Shown: piece by piece, positions 19,320-28,787 of the stretch
How positions within the stretch are numbered: the first letter of the stretch is position 1
Layout: each line of letters opens with the position of its first letter
Assembly: GCF_001293525.1 (NCBI RefSeq)
Contig: NZ_BBYR01000007.1
Span: 226,391 to 290,390, forward strand
Origin: Pseudideonella sakaiensis
GTDB taxonomy: Bacteria; Pseudomonadota; Gammaproteobacteria; Burkholderiales; Burkholderiaceae_C
Length of the DNA stretch: 64,000 nt
Direction of reading: 5' to 3'
The notes under the pieces: model-generated
Databases searched by the model: none
What the model was told of the DNA's origin: nothing
What the model saw: the letters and a program-made list of their open reading frames with translations, nothing else
Program-made: the position numbers and the translations under genes

Positions 19320-20090
19320 CTACTCGGAGGCCGCCTTCGACGCGGTGTCCGAGAGCTGGTGGCGGATCTCCGAGACGGCCTCGAGGAAGCTGTTCACGCG
19401 GTGCGCCTGCACCTTGAACTGGAAATCCAGCTCCGCCGCGTGCAGGCCCAGCACCTCGTCGAAGCGGCTGCCGATGGTCTCCGGCGGCAGCTTCAGCCAG
19501 GCCTCGGACTCGGCGCCGTCGCGCACCACCTCGGCGCCGGCCTGGCGCACGATGCGCAGCATCGCGGTGTTCTCGCTGAGCGCGTGGATGAAGAGGGTCT
19601 CGACCCCGCGGTTGCGGGCGTGCAGCGTTGCGTGGTCGAACAGGCGGGCGCCGAAGCGGCGGCCGCGCTGGTCCGGCAGCACCGACACGCCGAACTCCGC
19701 CATCGCCGCCTGGTCGCGGTGCGTCGTCGTCGGGGTGTAGGCGAGGTGCGCCATCGCGACCAGCACCAGCTTGCGGTTGAAGATGCCGAAGACCTCGTCG
19801 CGGTCGAAGTCCAGCGTGTCGACGTAGCGCGCGATCTGGGCATCCGTGGCGGGCTGGCCGAAGCGCAGGTAGCGGTCGCGCTCGCCGAGGGCGAGCAGGT
19901 GGGCCAGGATGCGCTCGCGGTGCCGCGGCGTCAGCGAACGGATCGGCACCCAGCTGCGGGCGCGCGCGTCCGCGCCCGCGGGCTCCGCGCCGGCCGCGAC
20001 TGCAGGCGCCACCGGCGTGGCGACGGGGGCGGGGGAGGGGGCGCCCGGTGGGGCGCGGTTCGGCGTTTCGGGGGCCATCGTGGGGCTCAT
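19320..20090 (-). CDS. GNAT-family N-acetyltransferase with N- and C-terminal extensions
   Basis: The 256-residue protein has an Ala/Pro-rich N-terminal tail (about 1-45), an acetyltransferase core (about 50-200) with an acetyl-CoA loop in LPDQRGRRFGARLFDHA and a downstream NTAMLRIVRQAG motif, and a 55-residue C-terminal helical tail (FQVKAHRVN-like, ending in LSDTASKAASE). Substrate unknown. ATG 20090 is used; ATG 20078 is also possible. No clear ribosome site is seen. A perfect 12-bp palindrome lies immediately upstream. Confidence 0.8.
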   Translation of the reverse strand: MSPTMAPETPNRAPPGAPSPAPVATPVAPAVAAGAEPAGADARARSWVPIRSLTPRHRERILAHLLALGERDRYLRFGQPATDAQIARYVDTLDFDRDEVFGIFNRKLVLVAMAHLAYTPTTTHRDQAAMAEFGVSVLPDQRGRRFGARLFDHATLHARNRGVETLFIHALSENTAMLRIVRQAGAEVVRDGAESEAWLKLPPETIGSRFDEVLGLHAAELDFQFKVQAHRVNSFLEAVSEIRHQLSDTASKAASE

Positions 20091-20093
20091 TTC

Positions 20094-20105
20094 AGGGTTA
20101 ACCCT
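20094..20105. promoter_or_regulatory. 12-bp perfect palindrome before the GNAT gene
   Basis: AGGGTTAACCCT is fully self-complementary and lies 4-15 bases upstream of the GNAT start codon. It could be an operator, or on the mRNA a small hairpin covering the initiation region. Evidence is positional only. Confidence 0.4.
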
Positions 20106-20492
20106 AGCATCTTCGACGCCAGCGGCGGCCGCGATATCCCTGCACGGCTGGGGGATGTTCTCTAACCGGGCCGCATCCACGGCATCGTCCCTGCGCACAC
20201 GGGCCCGAACCGGGCAGGGCATGGGGCGGGCGGCTTCGGGCGTGGGGGTCGCGCCGGCGACGCGTGCTATGATCGCCGGCTTTCCCGGGCTCGGCTCCAC
20301 GGGAATGGGGTGCGTCCGCGCACCAGATCGGCGCATCGGGCCGGGTGCCTCACCCGGTTCGACGTCCACCAGCCGCTGCCCGAGAGGCCGCCTTGAACAG
20401 AAGCGGTACCGAGGGTACGCGGCCGGGGGCCGGCGTCCTGCGCGAGCAGGGTCGTCGGCGTCGTGCTCCGGAGCCTTTTCGAACCAGACATC
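20106..20492 (+). promoter_or_regulatory. rplM promoter and long leader
   Basis: This 387-base gap holds no gene. An extended -10 element, TGC-TATGAT (20265-20273), gives a predicted start near 20280. The rplM leader would then be about 210 nt, long for a two-gene ribosomal operon. It contains a 7-bp hairpin CCGGGTG-CCT-CACCCGG (20341-20357) and more GC-rich foldable sequence. No strong ribosome site lies next to the rplM ATG; the nearest GGAG is about 20 bases away. Together this suggests leader-based control, perhaps by L13 or S9. No -35 better than a weak match is visible. Confidence 0.5.
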
Positions 20493-20921
20493 ATGAAGAC
20501 CTTCAGCGCCAAGCCGGCCGAGGTGGTGCATGAGTGGTTTGTGATTGACGCGACCGACAAGGTCCTCGGACGGGTGGCCAGTGAAGTCGCCCTCCGCCTG
20601 CGCGGCAAGCACAAGGCCATCTACACGCCCCACGTCGACACCGGTGATTTCATCGTCGTCGTCAACGCCGACAAGCTCCGGGTGACCGGCAGCAAGGCCA
20701 CCGACAAGATCTACTACCGCCACTCCGGTTTCCCGGGCGGCATCTACGGCACGTCCTTCAAGGACATGCAGGCCCGCCACCCGGGCCGCGCGCTGGAGAA
20801 GGCCGTCAAGGGCATGCTGCCCAAGGGCCCGCTCGGCTACGCGATGATCAAGAAGCTGAAGGTGTACGCCGGTGCCTCGCATCCGCACACCGCCCAGCAG
20901 CCGAAGGCGCTGGAGATCTAA
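20493..20921 (+). CDS. rplM: 50S ribosomal protein L13
   Basis: 142 residues, the canonical L13 length. Typical segments are [44 protein letters not shown] and the C-terminal [17 protein letters not shown]13 is an early-assembling large-subunit protein. The start is ATG 20493 (MKTFSAK, as in other betaproteobacteria); a GTG ten codons upstream is open but gives an atypical extension. It is followed after 9 bases by rpsI in the universally conserved pair. Confidence 0.98.
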   Translation: MKTFSAKPAEVVHEWFVIDATDKVLGRVASEVALRLRGKHKAIYTPHVDTGDFIVVVNADKLRVTGSKATDKIYYRHSGFPGGIYGTSFKDMQARHPGRALEKAVKGMLPKGPLGYAMIKKLKVYAGASHPHTAQQPKALEI

Positions 20922-20930
20922 GGAACGGTG

Positions 20931-21323
20931 ATGATCGGAAATTGGAACTACGGCACCGGCCGCCGCAAGTCGTCGGTCGCGCGGGTCTTCATCAAGAAGG
21001 GCAGCGGCCAGATCGTCGTCAACGGGCGTCCGCTCGACCAGTACTTCGGGCGCCAGACCTCGATCATGGTCGTGCGCCAGCCGCTGGTGCTGACGGCCAA
21101 CGAGGCGAGCTTCGACATCAAGGTCAACGTGCACGGCGGCGGCGAGTCCGGCCAGGCCGGCGCGGTGCGCCATGGCATCACCCGCGCGCTGATCGACTAC
21201 GACGCGGCGCTGAAGCCCGAACTGAGCCGCGCCGGCTTCGTGACCCGCGATGCGCGCGAGGTCGAGCGGAAGAAGGTCGGCCTGCACGGCGCCCGCCGCC
21301 GGAAGCAGTTCAGCAAGCGATGA
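20931..21323 (+). CDS. rpsI: 30S ribosomal protein S9
   Basis: 130 residues with the S9 signatures [32 protein letters not shown] and the basic C-terminus RRKQFSKR, whose last Lys-Arg reaches the P-site tRNA. AGGAA five bases before ATG 20931 supports that start over the adjoining GTG 20928. It is co-transcribed with rplM and followed after 138 bp by a hairpin terminator. Confidence 0.98.
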   Translation: MIGNWNYGTGRRKSSVARVFIKKGSGQIVVNGRPLDQYFGRQTSIMVVRQPLVLTANEASFDIKVNVHGGGESGQAGAVRHGITRALIDYDAALKPELSRAGFVTRDAREVERKKVGLHGARRRKQFSKR

Positions 21324-21461
21324 GCATGCGCCCCCCGGGGCACCGCGAGGTGCGTCGCCCGCGGGGCGGCGCGGAGCGGCCGCAGGGCCGGGCTCCGCAC
21401 CGCCCGTGCGCAGCGGCGGGGGGACGAGACGGCATGGCGCCCCGCGCGACCGTGCACTGAG

Positions 21462-21494
21462 AACGAGGCCGCCACGAGCGGCCTCGTTCGTTTC
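21462..21494 (+). terminator. factor-independent terminator of rplM-rpsI
   Basis: An 11-bp perfect stem, AACGAGGCCGC (21462-21472) with GCGGCCTCGTT (21478-21488), has a 5-base loop CACGA and is followed by CGTTTC. The stem is strong; the T tract is short, which is usual at this GC content. Confidence 0.75.
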
Positions 21495-21512
21495 CGGGAC
21501 GGCGATCGAACC

Positions 21513-22235
21513 ATGCGACTGAAGCTGCTGCGCCGACGGCTGTCGATCAGCGCGCCGCGCATGATCGTGCGCAGCCACCTGCCCTGGCCGCTGCGCTGGG
21601 CCGTGGTGGCGCTGACGCTGGGCTTCTCCGCGGCGCTGGCGGCCTGGGCCTTCGAGGTCGGCAAGGGCCTGGCCGGCCTGGACCGCGACGCCAAGCGCGA
21701 GCTGGTGCAGTTGCGCGACGAGGTGCTGCAGCTGCGGCGCGAGCGCGACCAGGCCGTCACCGTGGCGAACGCGGCCGACAGCCTGCTGAAGGCCGAGCGC
21801 GCCGCGCAGGACAAGCTCGCGCAGCAGGTGCGCCAGATCGAGGGCGAGAACCTGGCGCTGAAGGCGGACCTCGGCTTCTTCGAGCGTTTGCTGCCGACGC
21901 AGGCCGCCGAGGGCATCAGCATCCGGGCGCTGCAGGCCCAGGTCCAGGAGAACGGCCAGATCCGCTACCAGCTGCTGGTGATGCAGTCCGGCACCAAGGC
22001 CCAGGCCGAGTTCACGGGGCGCTATGCGCTGACGCTGATCGGCACGCAGGAAGGCCGGCCCTGGGTCTACCCCGTGCCGCCGGGCCCGCAGGGAGCGCAG
22101 ACGCTGCAGCTGCGCCAGTACGTGCGCCTCGAGGGCGTGCTCGATGTGCCGCCGCAGGCCGTGGTAAAAAGCGTGCAGGTTTCGGTGTCGGATGCGTCCG
22201 GTGCCGTGCGCGCGACGCAGACCGTCCCCCTCTGA
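21513..22235 (+). CDS. DUF6776-family inner-membrane coiled-coil protein
   Basis: The 240-residue protein has a basic N-terminus, one transmembrane helix (about 29-50, LRWAVVALTLGFSAALAAW) and a coiled coil (about 55-130, rich in Arg/Glu/Leu heptads around ELVQLRDEVLQLRRER). A C-terminal beta-rich domain (about 140-240) follows. It matches the uncharacterised family found beside bactofilin genes in betaproteobacteria. Role unknown; the context suggests a scaffold or envelope function with the downstream bactofilin. Confidence 0.78.
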   Translation: MRLKLLRRRLSISAPRMIVRSHLPWPLRWAVVALTLGFSAALAAWAFEVGKGLAGLDRDAKRELVQLRDEVLQLRRERDQAVTVANAADSLLKAERAAQDKLAQQVRQIEGENLALKADLGFFERLLPTQAAEGISIRALQAQVQENGQIRYQLLVMQSGTKAQAEFTGRYALTLIGTQEGRPWVYPVPPGPQGAQTLQLRQYVRLEGVLDVPPQAVVKSVQVSVSDASGAVRATQTVPL

Positions 22236-22293
22236 CTCCCGCCCGGCGCCGTCGGCCACCGACGGCGCCGGGCTCTCTTTCGCTGGAGACCCC

Positions 22294-22701
22294 ATGTTCG
22301 GCAAGAAGCAACAGGCGCCGATCCGCACCCTGATCGGCGAGGGCACCGTGATCCGCGGCGAACTCAGCTTCGCCGACGGCCTGCGCATCGATGGCGAGGT
22401 CTACGGCGACGTGAAGTCGATCGGCGACGGCCGCAACATCCTCGTCATCAGCGAGAAGGCCCGCGTGGAGGGTTCGGTATCGGCCGGGCACGTGATCGTC
22501 AACGGGGTCGTCGTCGGCCCGGTCACCTCGACCGAACTGCTCGAGCTGCAGCCCAAGGCCAGCATCAGCGGCGACGTGACCTACGGCGCGCTGGAGATGC
22601 ACCAGGGCGCCCTGATCGACGGCGAGCTGCGTCCGCTGAAGGGCGAGGCGCGCGACAGCGAGAAACCCCCACTGAAGCTGGCGGCATCCAATCAGGGATA
22701 A
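22294..22701 (+). CDS. bactofilin (polymer-forming cytoskeletal protein)
   Basis: The 135-residue protein has a short tail, then the bactofilin beta-helix (about 10-115). Repeats include IGEGTVIRGELSFADGLRID, GEVYGDVKS, ISEKARVEGSV and GPVTSTELLELQPKASISGD. Bactofilins polymerise without nucleotide into filaments that position cell-wall enzymes. Start ATG 22294 after GGAGAC. Located between a membrane coiled-coil protein and erpA, a few kilobases from an M23 peptidase and anmK, consistent with a cell-envelope role. Confidence 0.93.
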   Translation: MFGKKQQAPIRTLIGEGTVIRGELSFADGLRIDGEVYGDVKSIGDGRNILVISEKARVEGSVSAGHVIVNGVVVGPVTSTELLELQPKASISGDVTYGALEMHQGALIDGELRPLKGEARDSEKPPLKLAASNQG

Positions 22702-22734
22702 TTCCCACTGTTTTCGTCGACCAAGGAGACGCAC

Positions 22735-23112
22735 GTGAGTGCCGTTGCGCAAACCGTTCAGGACGCCAGCTTCGAGAATCCGCCGCTGCCGCTGGTCTTC
22801 ACCGACAGCGCCGCGTCGAAGGTGAAGGAACTCGTCGACGAGGAAGGCAACCCGGAGCTGAAGCTGCGCGTCTTCGTGCAGGGCGGTGGCTGCTCGGGTT
22901 TCCAGTACGGCTTCACCTTCGACGAGATCGTCAACGAGGACGACACGCAGATGGAGAAGAACGGCGTCACGCTGCTGATCGACGCGATGAGCCTGCAGTA
23001 CCTCGTCGGCGCCGAGATCGACTACAAGGACGACCTGCAGGGCGCCCAGTTCGTGATCAAGAACCCGAACGCGACGACGACCTGCGGCTGCGGATCCAGC
23101 TTCTCGGTCTGA
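22735..23112 (+). CDS. erpA: iron-sulfur cluster insertion protein ErpA
   Basis: The 125-residue A-type carrier has the three cluster-binding cysteines: one in [12 protein letters not shown] (about residue 53) and two in [11 protein letters not shown] near the C-terminus. The segment [13 protein letters not shown] is typical of ErpA rather than IscA. It delivers [2Fe-2S] or [4Fe-4S] clusters to apoproteins in the cytoplasm. It starts with GTG 22735 behind an excellent AAGGAGA ribosome site. A terminator hairpin follows. Confidence 0.95.
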   Translation: MSAVAQTVQDASFENPPLPLVFTDSAASKVKELVDEEGNPELKLRVFVQGGGCSGFQYGFTFDEIVNEDDTQMEKNGVTLLIDAMSLQYLVGAEIDYKDDLQGAQFVIKNPNATTTCGCGSSFSV

Positions 23113-23154
23113 GCCTCGCCGGTCCGGCGCCGCGCCGGATCCTGCACTGAAAGG

Positions 23155-23182
23155 AAAGCCGCCCCCGGGCGGCTTTCGGCTT
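23155..23182. terminator. bidirectional terminator between erpA and anmK
   Basis: AAAGCCGCCC (23155-23164) and GGGCGGCTTT (23167-23176) form a perfect stem around two bases, with T-rich sequence on the plus side (CGGCTTTT) and A-rich sequence before it. It sits between convergent genes, so it can serve both. Confidence 0.8.
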
Positions 23183-23183
23183 T

Positions 23184-24329
23184 TCAGCCGGCCGGGTAGA
23201 GCGCGCCGAGCACCCGCGGGCCGCGTGCGCCGGTGACCGCCGGGAGGTTGCCGGCCCGCCGCAGCACGAAGGCCCGTGCGAGCCACGCGAAGGCGACCGC
23301 CTCGACCTGGTCCACCGGCAGGCCGGCGGCATCCGTCGGCGCCACCAGCAACCGGGGGCAGCGCGCGGCGAGGCGGTCCATCAGCGCCAGGTTGCGCGCG
23401 CCACCGCCGCAGACCAGCAGGCGCTGGGCGGCGGGTGCGTGGCGGCGCAGGTCCTCGGCGCAGACGCTGGCGGTGAGCTCCAGCAGCGTGGCCTGCACGT
23501 CCTGCGCGGCCGCGTCCGAGGCCTCGGCGGACGGGTCCGCTAGGCAGGCTTCGAGCCAGCCGAGGTCGAACAGGTCGCGCCCCGTGCTCTTCGGCGGCGG
23601 CGCTGCGAAGTAGGGCTCGGCGCGCAGCCTCGCCAGCAGGGTCGGCAGCGGCCGGCCGCCGGCGGCCCAGCGCCCATCGGCGTCGTAGGCGGTGCCGAGG
23701 TGGCGGCGGCACCAGCCGTCCATCAGCACGTTGCCCGGGCCGCAGTCGAATCCGAGCGTGCTGCCGTCGGCGCCGAGCAGGGTCAGGTTGGCGATGCCGC
23801 CGAGGTTCAGCACCGCGGTGTCTTCGCCGGGGCGGCCGAAGGCGGCGCGGTGGAAGGCCGGGACCAGCGGTGCGCCCTGGCCGCCGGCCGCGACGTCGCG
23901 GCTGCGCAGGTCGGCCACCACGTCGATGCCGGTCAGCTCGGCCAGCAGCGCAGGCGACAGCAGCTGGCAGGTGTAGCCGGTGCCGTCGTGCAGCCCTGGC
24001 GCATGGCGCACCGTCTGGCCATGGGCGCCGAGCGCGGCGACCGCGTCGCGGCCGACACCGGCCTGCGTGAGCAGGGCCTCGACCACCGCGGCATAGGCCC
24101 GGGCGAGCGCATTGCCCGCCAGCGCGGCCTGGTGCAACTCGCCGACGCCGTCCGGTCGGTTCAGCGCGAGCAGGCGTTCGGCCAGCGCGTCCTCGAAGCG
24201 GTGGTGCACATGGGCCCGCAGCTGGACCCGCCCGTCGTCGACCTCGGCCAGGTCGACCAGCACGCCGTCGATGCCGTCCATCGACGTGCCGCTCATCAGG
24301 CCGACGAAGAGGCTGGACGGCGCGGCCAC
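23184..24329 (-). CDS. anmK: anhydro-N-acetylmuramic acid kinase
   Basis: The 381-residue length is normal. Motifs include [18 protein letters not shown] at the N-terminus, [23 protein letters not shown] with FDCGPGN, and VCGGGARN in the C-terminal ATPase lobe. It phosphorylates anhydro-MurNAc from turned-over peptidoglycan so it can be reused. It starts with GTG 24329. On the minus strand downstream of an M23 peptidase gene (48-bp gap), forming a probable murein-turnover operon. Confidence 0.95.
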   Translation of the reverse strand: MAAPSSLFVGLMSGTSMDGIDGVLVDLAEVDDGRVQLRAHVHHRFEDALAERLLALNRPDGVGELHQAALAGNALARAYAAVVEALLTQAGVGRDAVAALGAHGQTVRHAPGLHDGTGYTCQLLSPALLAELTGIDVVADLRSRDVAAGGQGAPLVPAFHRAAFGRPGEDTAVLNLGGIANLTLLGADGSTLGFDCGPGNVLMDGWCRRHLGTAYDADGRWAAGGRPLPTLLARLRAEPYFAAPPPKSTGRDLFDLGWLEACLADPSAEASDAAAQDVQATLLELTASVCAEDLRRHAPAAQRLLVCGGGARNLALMDRLAARCPRLLVAPTDAAGLPVDQVEAVAFAWLARAFVLRRAGNLPAVTGARGPRVLGALYPAG

Positions 24330-24377
24330 GGGAACTGCCTGGAAAGACCGGCGACGGCGGGCGGGGTGGGGCGCCGC

Positions 24378-25805
24378 CTACTCGGCGTAGTCGCCCCGCT
24401 GTGCCGCCGTCTGCGCGGCGTCGAGCTGGGCCCGCACGCCACCGCTCCAGCGGCGGAAGGCCGGCATCGCGGCCGCCGACACCACGGCCGTCTCGGACGA
24501 CTGCGCGACGGCGATCGGGTTCACGTGCGCGCCGCGCACCATGAACTCGAAGTGCAGGTGCGGCCCGGTGGCCCAGCCGGTGGCACCGACGGCGCCGATG
24601 CGCTGGCCCTGCTCGATGCGTGCGCCGTTGCGCACGTCGATGCGGCTCAGGTGGGCATACACCGTCGTGCGGTCGTTGCTGTGGCGCACCTTGACGACGT
24701 TGCCGTAGCCGCCCTGGCGGCCGGCGAACTCCACCACGCCGTCGCCGACGCTGCGCACCGGCGTGCCGGTCGGGGCGCCGTAGTCGATGCCGTTGTGCTG
24801 GCGCCAGGTGCCGAGGATGGGGTGCAGCCGCATCGCGAAGCCGGAGGTCACGCGCGAGAACTCCAGCGGGCTCGCCAGGAAGGACCGGCGCTTGTTCTGG
24901 CCGTTCATGTCGTAGTAGGCGCCCTTGCCGCCGGCGCCGCGGTCCTCGAACCAGACGGCCGTGTGCACGCTGCCGTCGTTGACGAACTCCGCGGCCAGCA
25001 CGCGCCCGGCGCCCTGGTTCCAGCGCACCGGCTCGCCGTCGGCCGTCAGCGCCTCGTAGACGACGCTGAAGGTGTCGCCGCGGCGCAGCTCGCGGTGGAA
25101 GTCGATGTCGGCCGAGAAGATCTCGGCGACCTGGCTCGCCACCGTGTCGGGAATGCGCGCCTCGTCGGTCGCCGCGAACAGCGACTGGCGGATCGTGCCA
25201 CTGCCCAGCCGCATCTGCGGCTGCAGCCGCGCCAGCTCGCTGGTCGCCTGCAGCGCGTCGCCGTGGCGCCGCACCGTCAGGCGCGTGAAGTGGGTGTCGA
25301 ACAGCGCGCTGTCGTCCGGCGCATAGCGGGCCACCAGCTCTTCGAGCCGGCCCCGGGCGTCGGTGCGGGCCTGCACCTGCTTGCCGGTGCGGCCGGTGAA
25401 GAGGGCGCGGGCCGCCGGGTCGTTGCGCAGGAAGGCCGCGGCCGAGGCATCGACGATCGACAGCCGCCGCAGCAGGCTGTCGACGGTGTCGCCGCTGCGC
25501 GTGACCTCGCTGCGGTAGAGCGACAGGCCATGCGCCGCGAGGGCTTCGAGCTGGGGTTCGAGGGCGTCCGGCGTGACCGCTTCGCGGACCGTGCGCTGCG
25601 GCAGGTCGGCGGCGTCGGGGGCCATCGGCGCGATGCCGAAGGCGGTGGCCGCGAAGCCCACCATGCCGACGACGAGGACGGCGGTGAGGCCTCGGGAATG
25701 CGCGGTGACGAAACGACCGGTGCGAAGGGCCGCCTGCTGCAGGGCGGCATCGAGGGGATCCAGGGGACTCAATTCGGGCAGGGTGCGGAGCACCCGGGTC
25801 GGCAC
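24378..25805 (-). CDS. M23-family peptidoglycan endopeptidase
   Basis: The 475-residue protein has one transmembrane helix near residues 38-60 ([19 protein letters not shown]), a periplasmic helical and substrate-guard region (about 75-310) and a C-terminal LytM domain. The zinc motif [14 protein letters not shown] and HLHFEF carry the metal ligands, so it should be active. It cleaves peptide cross-links of murein. It appears to start at GTG 25805; no nearby ATG suits. Divergent from tyrS, and likely co-transcribed with anmK. This neighbourhood is conserved in many Burkholderiales. Confidence 0.92.
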   Translation of the reverse strand: MPTRVLRTLPELSPLDPLDAALQQAALRTGRFVTAHSRGLTAVLVVGMVGFAATAFGIAPMAPDAADLPQRTVREAVTPDALEPQLEALAAHGLSLYRSEVTRSGDTVDSLLRRLSIVDASAAAFLRNDPAARALFTGRTGKQVQARTDARGRLEELVARYAPDDSALFDTHFTRLTVRRHGDALQATSELARLQPQMRLGSGTIRQSLFAATDEARIPDTVASQVAEIFSADIDFHRELRRGDTFSVVYEALTADGEPVRWNQGAGRVLAAEFVNDGSVHTAVWFEDRGAGGKGAYYDMNGQNKRRSFLASPLEFSRVTSGFAMRLHPILGTWRQHNGIDYGAPTGTPVRSVGDGVVEFAGRQGGYGNVVKVRHSNDRTTVYAHLSRIDVRNGARIEQGQRIGAVGATGWATGPHLHFEFMVRGAHVNPIAVAQSSETAVVSAAAMPAFRRWSGGVRAQLDAAQTAAQRGDYAE

Positions 25806-25863
25806 ACGCCGGCCGGTCGACCGAGGGCGGTGTGCGGGGTCAAATGGGGGGGCCGATGGCGTC

Positions 25864-25872
25864 TTCTAGAAT
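25864..25872 (+). promoter_or_regulatory. possible tyrS -10 element
   Basis: TAGAAT (25867-25872, 5 of 6 to TATAAT) overlaps the palindrome TTCTAGAA (25864-25871). No good -35 stands 16-18 bp upstream, so this is tentative. A second AT-rich spot, GTATAT at 25945-25950, is closer to the tyrS ATG. Confidence 0.3.
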
Positions 25873-25994
25873 CGGCGGAAGCCGCCGGCGCGCCATGGAG
25901 ACCCGACTCAACCGCGAGCGGAACCGCCGCGACCTGGGGCGAAAGTATATCGGCCGGTGTCGTCGCCACATCGTGGGAAACCACAGCTTTACAC

Positions 25995-27242
25995 ATGTCC
26001 TCTGCCCCTGCGGCCGCTGCCCCGGCTCCTGTCCACCCGATCACCGACCGCACACGCGCCGCGCTGGCGCTGTCGCGCCGCCACTGCGACGAGCTGCTGC
26101 CCGAGGCCGAGTGGCTGGCCAAGCTGGCGCGTGCCGAGGCGACCGGCACGCCGCTGCGCATCAAGCTCGGGCTGGACCCGACCGCGCCCGACATCCACCT
26201 CGGCCACACCGTGGTGCTGAACAAGATGCGGCAGCTGCAGGACCTCGGCCACACCGTGATCTTCCTGATCGGCGACTTCACGTCGATGATCGGCGACCCC
26301 TCGGGCCGCAATAGCACGCGGCCGCCGCTGACGCGCGAGCAGATCGAGGCGAACGCCGCGACCTACTACCGCCAGGCCAGCCTGGTGCTCGACCCGGCGA
26401 AGACCGAGATCCGCTACAACTCCGAGTGGAGCGACCCGCTCGGCGCGCGCGGCATGATCGAGCTCGCGTCGCGCTACACCGTCGCGCGCATGATGGAGCG
26501 CAACGACTTCGCCGAGCGCTTCAAGGCCGGCACGCCGATCAGCGTGCATGAGTTCCTCTACCCGCTGATGCAGGGCTACGACTCGGTGGCGCTGCGCTCG
26601 GACCTCGAGCTCGGCGGCACCGACCAGAAGTTCAACCTGCTGGTGGGCCGCGCGCTGCAGCAGGAGTACGGCCAGGAGCCGCAGTGCATCCTGACGATGC
26701 CGCTGCTGGAGGGGCTCGACGGCGTCGAGAAGATGTCGAAGAGCAAGGGCAACTACATCGGGATCACCGAGCCGGCGAACGCGATGTTCGCGAAGGTCCT
26801 GTCGATCAGCGACGTGCTGATGTGGCGCTGGTTCGCGCTGCTCAGCTTCCGCGGCGACGAGGAGGTGGCGGGCTTCCGGCGCGAGATCGACGCGGGCCGC
26901 AACCCGAAGGAGATCAAGCTGCTGCTGGCGCGCGAGATCACCACCCGTTTCCACGGGGCCGCGGCAGCCGAGGCCGCGGAGCGCGACTTCGAGCTGCGGG
27001 CCCGCGGCGGCATCCCCGACGAGATCCCCGCGCTGTCCTTCGACGGCGCGCCGATCGGCATTGCCGCGCTGTTGAAGCAGGCCAATCTGGCGCCGTCCAG
27101 CAGCGAGGCGAACCGCCTGATCGATGGCGGCGGCGTGCGCATCGACGGGGCCGTGGTCAGCGACAAGGGCCTGAAGCTCGGCGCCGGCACCGTGGTGCTG
27201 CAGGTCGGCAAGCGCAAGTTCGCGCGTGTGACGCTGCGCTGA
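25995..27242 (+). CDS. tyrS: tyrosine--tRNA ligase
   Basis: 415 residues. The class I motifs are HLGH at 68-71 (HIGH-like) and KMSKS near 246-250. [13 protein letters not shown] and an S4 RNA-binding domain (about 350-412, with [11 protein letters not shown]) complete the TyrRS layout. The motif forms match the TyrRS type common in betaproteobacteria. It charges tRNA-Tyr. ATG 25995 is taken as the start; there is no strong ribosome site. The stop overlaps the dtd start by one base (TGATG). Confidence 0.97.
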   Translation: MSSAPAAAAPAPVHPITDRTRAALALSRRHCDELLPEAEWLAKLARAEATGTPLRIKLGLDPTAPDIHLGHTVVLNKMRQLQDLGHTVIFLIGDFTSMIGDPSGRNSTRPPLTREQIEANAATYYRQASLVLDPAKTEIRYNSEWSDPLGARGMIELASRYTVARMMERNDFAERFKAGTPISVHEFLYPLMQGYDSVALRSDLELGGTDQKFNLLVGRALQQEYGQEPQCILTMPLLEGLDGVEKMSKSKGNYIGITEPANAMFAKVLSISDVLMWRWFALLSFRGDEEVAGFRREIDAGRNPKEIKLLLAREITTRFHGAAAAEAAERDFELRARGGIPDEIPALSFDGAPIGIAALLKQANLAPSSSEANRLIDGGGVRIDGAVVSDKGLKLGAGTVVLQVGKRKFARVTLR

Positions 27243-27682
27243 TGCTGGCGCTGGTGCAGCGCGTGCGCGAGGCGCGCGTCGAGGTGGCCGGCGAGACGGT
27301 GGGGGCGATCGGGCCGGGGCTGCTGGTGCTGGTCTGTGCCCAGCCGGCCGATGGCGAGGCCCAGGCGGATGCGCTGGTCGCCAAGCTGCTGAAGCTGCGC
27401 GTCTTCTCCGATGCGGCCGGGAAGATGAACCGCAGCGTGGTCGAGGTCGGTGGCGGGCTGCTGCTCGTCAGCCAGTTCACGCTGGCCGCCGACACGCGCG
27501 GCGGCAACCGGCCGAGCTTCAGCGGGGCGGCGCCGGCGGCGCTCGGCGAGCGGCTGTACGAGCGCGTGCTGGCCACCGCGCGGGCCAGCCACCCGACGGT
27601 GGCCCAGGGCCGGTTCGGCGCCGACATGCAGGTGCACCTCGTCAACGACGGGCCGGTGACGCTGCCGCTTCAGATCGATTGA
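27242..27682 (+). CDS. dtd: D-aminoacyl-tRNA deacylase
   Basis: The 146-residue protein has the DTD signatures: the start [31 protein letters not shown] (active-site region) and [11 protein letters not shown] with the conserved Gly-Pro motif. It removes D-amino acids wrongly attached to tRNA, notably D-Tyr. It is translationally coupled to tyrS by a one-base overlap, a functionally sensible pairing. It converges on the Bug gene at 27741. Confidence 0.97.
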   Translation: MLALVQRVREARVEVAGETVGAIGPGLLVLVCAQPADGEAQADALVAKLLKLRVFSDAAGKMNRSVVEVGGGLLLVSQFTLAADTRGGNRPSFSGAAPAALGERLYERVLATARASHPTVAQGRFGADMQVHLVNDGPVTLPLQID

Positions 27683-27740
27683 CGCCGCGGCCGCCGGCCG
27701 GGCCGCGCCCCCGCAGCGGCCCGTGGTCGGGCCCGGTCGA

Positions 27741-28718
27741 TCAGGAATCGACCTTGACGTTGCCGTCCTTCACCACCTTCGCCCACAGCGCCATCTCGCT
27801 GCGGATGAAGCCGGCGAACTTCTCCGGCGTGCCGCCGCCGTCCTCGGCGCCGTAGCTGTCGAGCCGTTCCTGCACGTCGGGCATCGCGAGGACCTTGTTG
27901 ACGTCCTCGTTGATGCGCCGGGCCATGCCGGCCGGCAGCTTGCCCGGGCCGACCAGGCCGTACCAGGTGGTCGCCTCGAAGTCGGGGTAGCCCTGCTCGG
28001 CCATCGTCGGCACCGTCGGGTGACCCTTCGCGCGGCGCGCGCGCGTCTGCGCGATCGCCACCAGCTTGCCGCCCTTCACGTGCGGCGTGGCGGCCGTCAT
28101 CGTCTCGAAGGCGTAGTTGATCTGGCCGCCGATCAGGTCGGTGATCACCGGGGCGCTGCCCTTGTAGGGCACGTGCAGCGCATCGACCTTCGCGCGCTGC
28201 TTGAACAGTTCGAGGGCCAGGTGCTGGGCCGAGCCGTTGCCGGCGCTGCCGAAACTGATCTGGCCGGGCCGCGCCTTGCACAGCGCGGCGATCTCGGCCA
28301 CGGTCTTCGCCGGCTGGGCCGGGTTGCAGACCAGCAGGTTCGGCGTCACGCCGACCAGCACGATCGGCACGAAGTCCCGCTCGACGTTGTAGTTCAGCTT
28401 CGGCTGCAGGCTGGGGGCGAGCGCGTGGCTGTTGATGTGGGCCATCAGCAGCGTGCTGCCGTCGGCCGGCTGCTGGGCCACGTAGTCGGCGGCCAGCACC
28501 CCGGCCACGCCCGCCTTGTTCTCCACCACCACCTGCTGGTTCCACATCGTGGTCAGCTTGGCGCTGACGACGCGTGCGAGCGCGTCGGTGCCGCCGCCCG
28601 GCGGGAAGCCAACGATGATGCGCACCGGCCCGCTCGGCAGGCCTTGCGCGAACAGGCGCGGCGCGCCCAGGGTGGCCGCGGCCGCGGCGCTGGCCTTCAG
28701 GACGGATCGGCGGTGCAT
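27741..28718 (-). CDS. Bug/TctC-family periplasmic substrate-binding protein
   Basis: The 325-residue protein has a twin-arginine-like leader (HRRSVLKASAAAAATLGAP, ending FAQG) and Bug motifs PVRIIVGFPPGGGTD, VVVENKAGVAG, FGSAGNGSAQH and VPYKGSAP. It should bind a carboxylate in the periplasm. GGAGA precedes ATG 28718. It follows the aminotransferase gene by 69 bp on the same strand, so it is likely under the same GntR control. No membrane TctA/TctB genes nearby. Confidence 0.9.
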   Translation of the reverse strand: MHRRSVLKASAAAAATLGAPRLFAQGLPSGPVRIIVGFPPGGGTDALARVVSAKLTTMWNQQVVVENKAGVAGVLAADYVAQQPADGSTLLMAHINSHALAPSLQPKLNYNVERDFVPIVLVGVTPNLLVCNPAQPAKTVAEIAALCKARPGQISFGSAGNGSAQHLALELFKQRAKVDALHVPYKGSAPVITDLIGGQINYAFETMTAATPHVKGGKLVAIAQTRARRAKGHPTVPTMAEQGYPDFEATTWYGLVGPGKLPAGMARRINEDVNKVLAMPDVQERLDSYGAEDGGGTPEKFAGFIRSEMALWAKVVKDGNVKVDS

Positions 28719-28787
28719 GGGGTGTCTCCGTGGTCGTCGTGGGGAAGAGGGGCGCGTCCCGTGCAGCGGGCCGTCGCGGGCGTTCGT

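Noticed and set aside
20341..20372. tRNA-like GGTTCGA segment
   Set aside because: The preceding bases form a 7-bp hairpin with a 3-base loop, and no acceptor, D or anticodon arms can be drawn around it.
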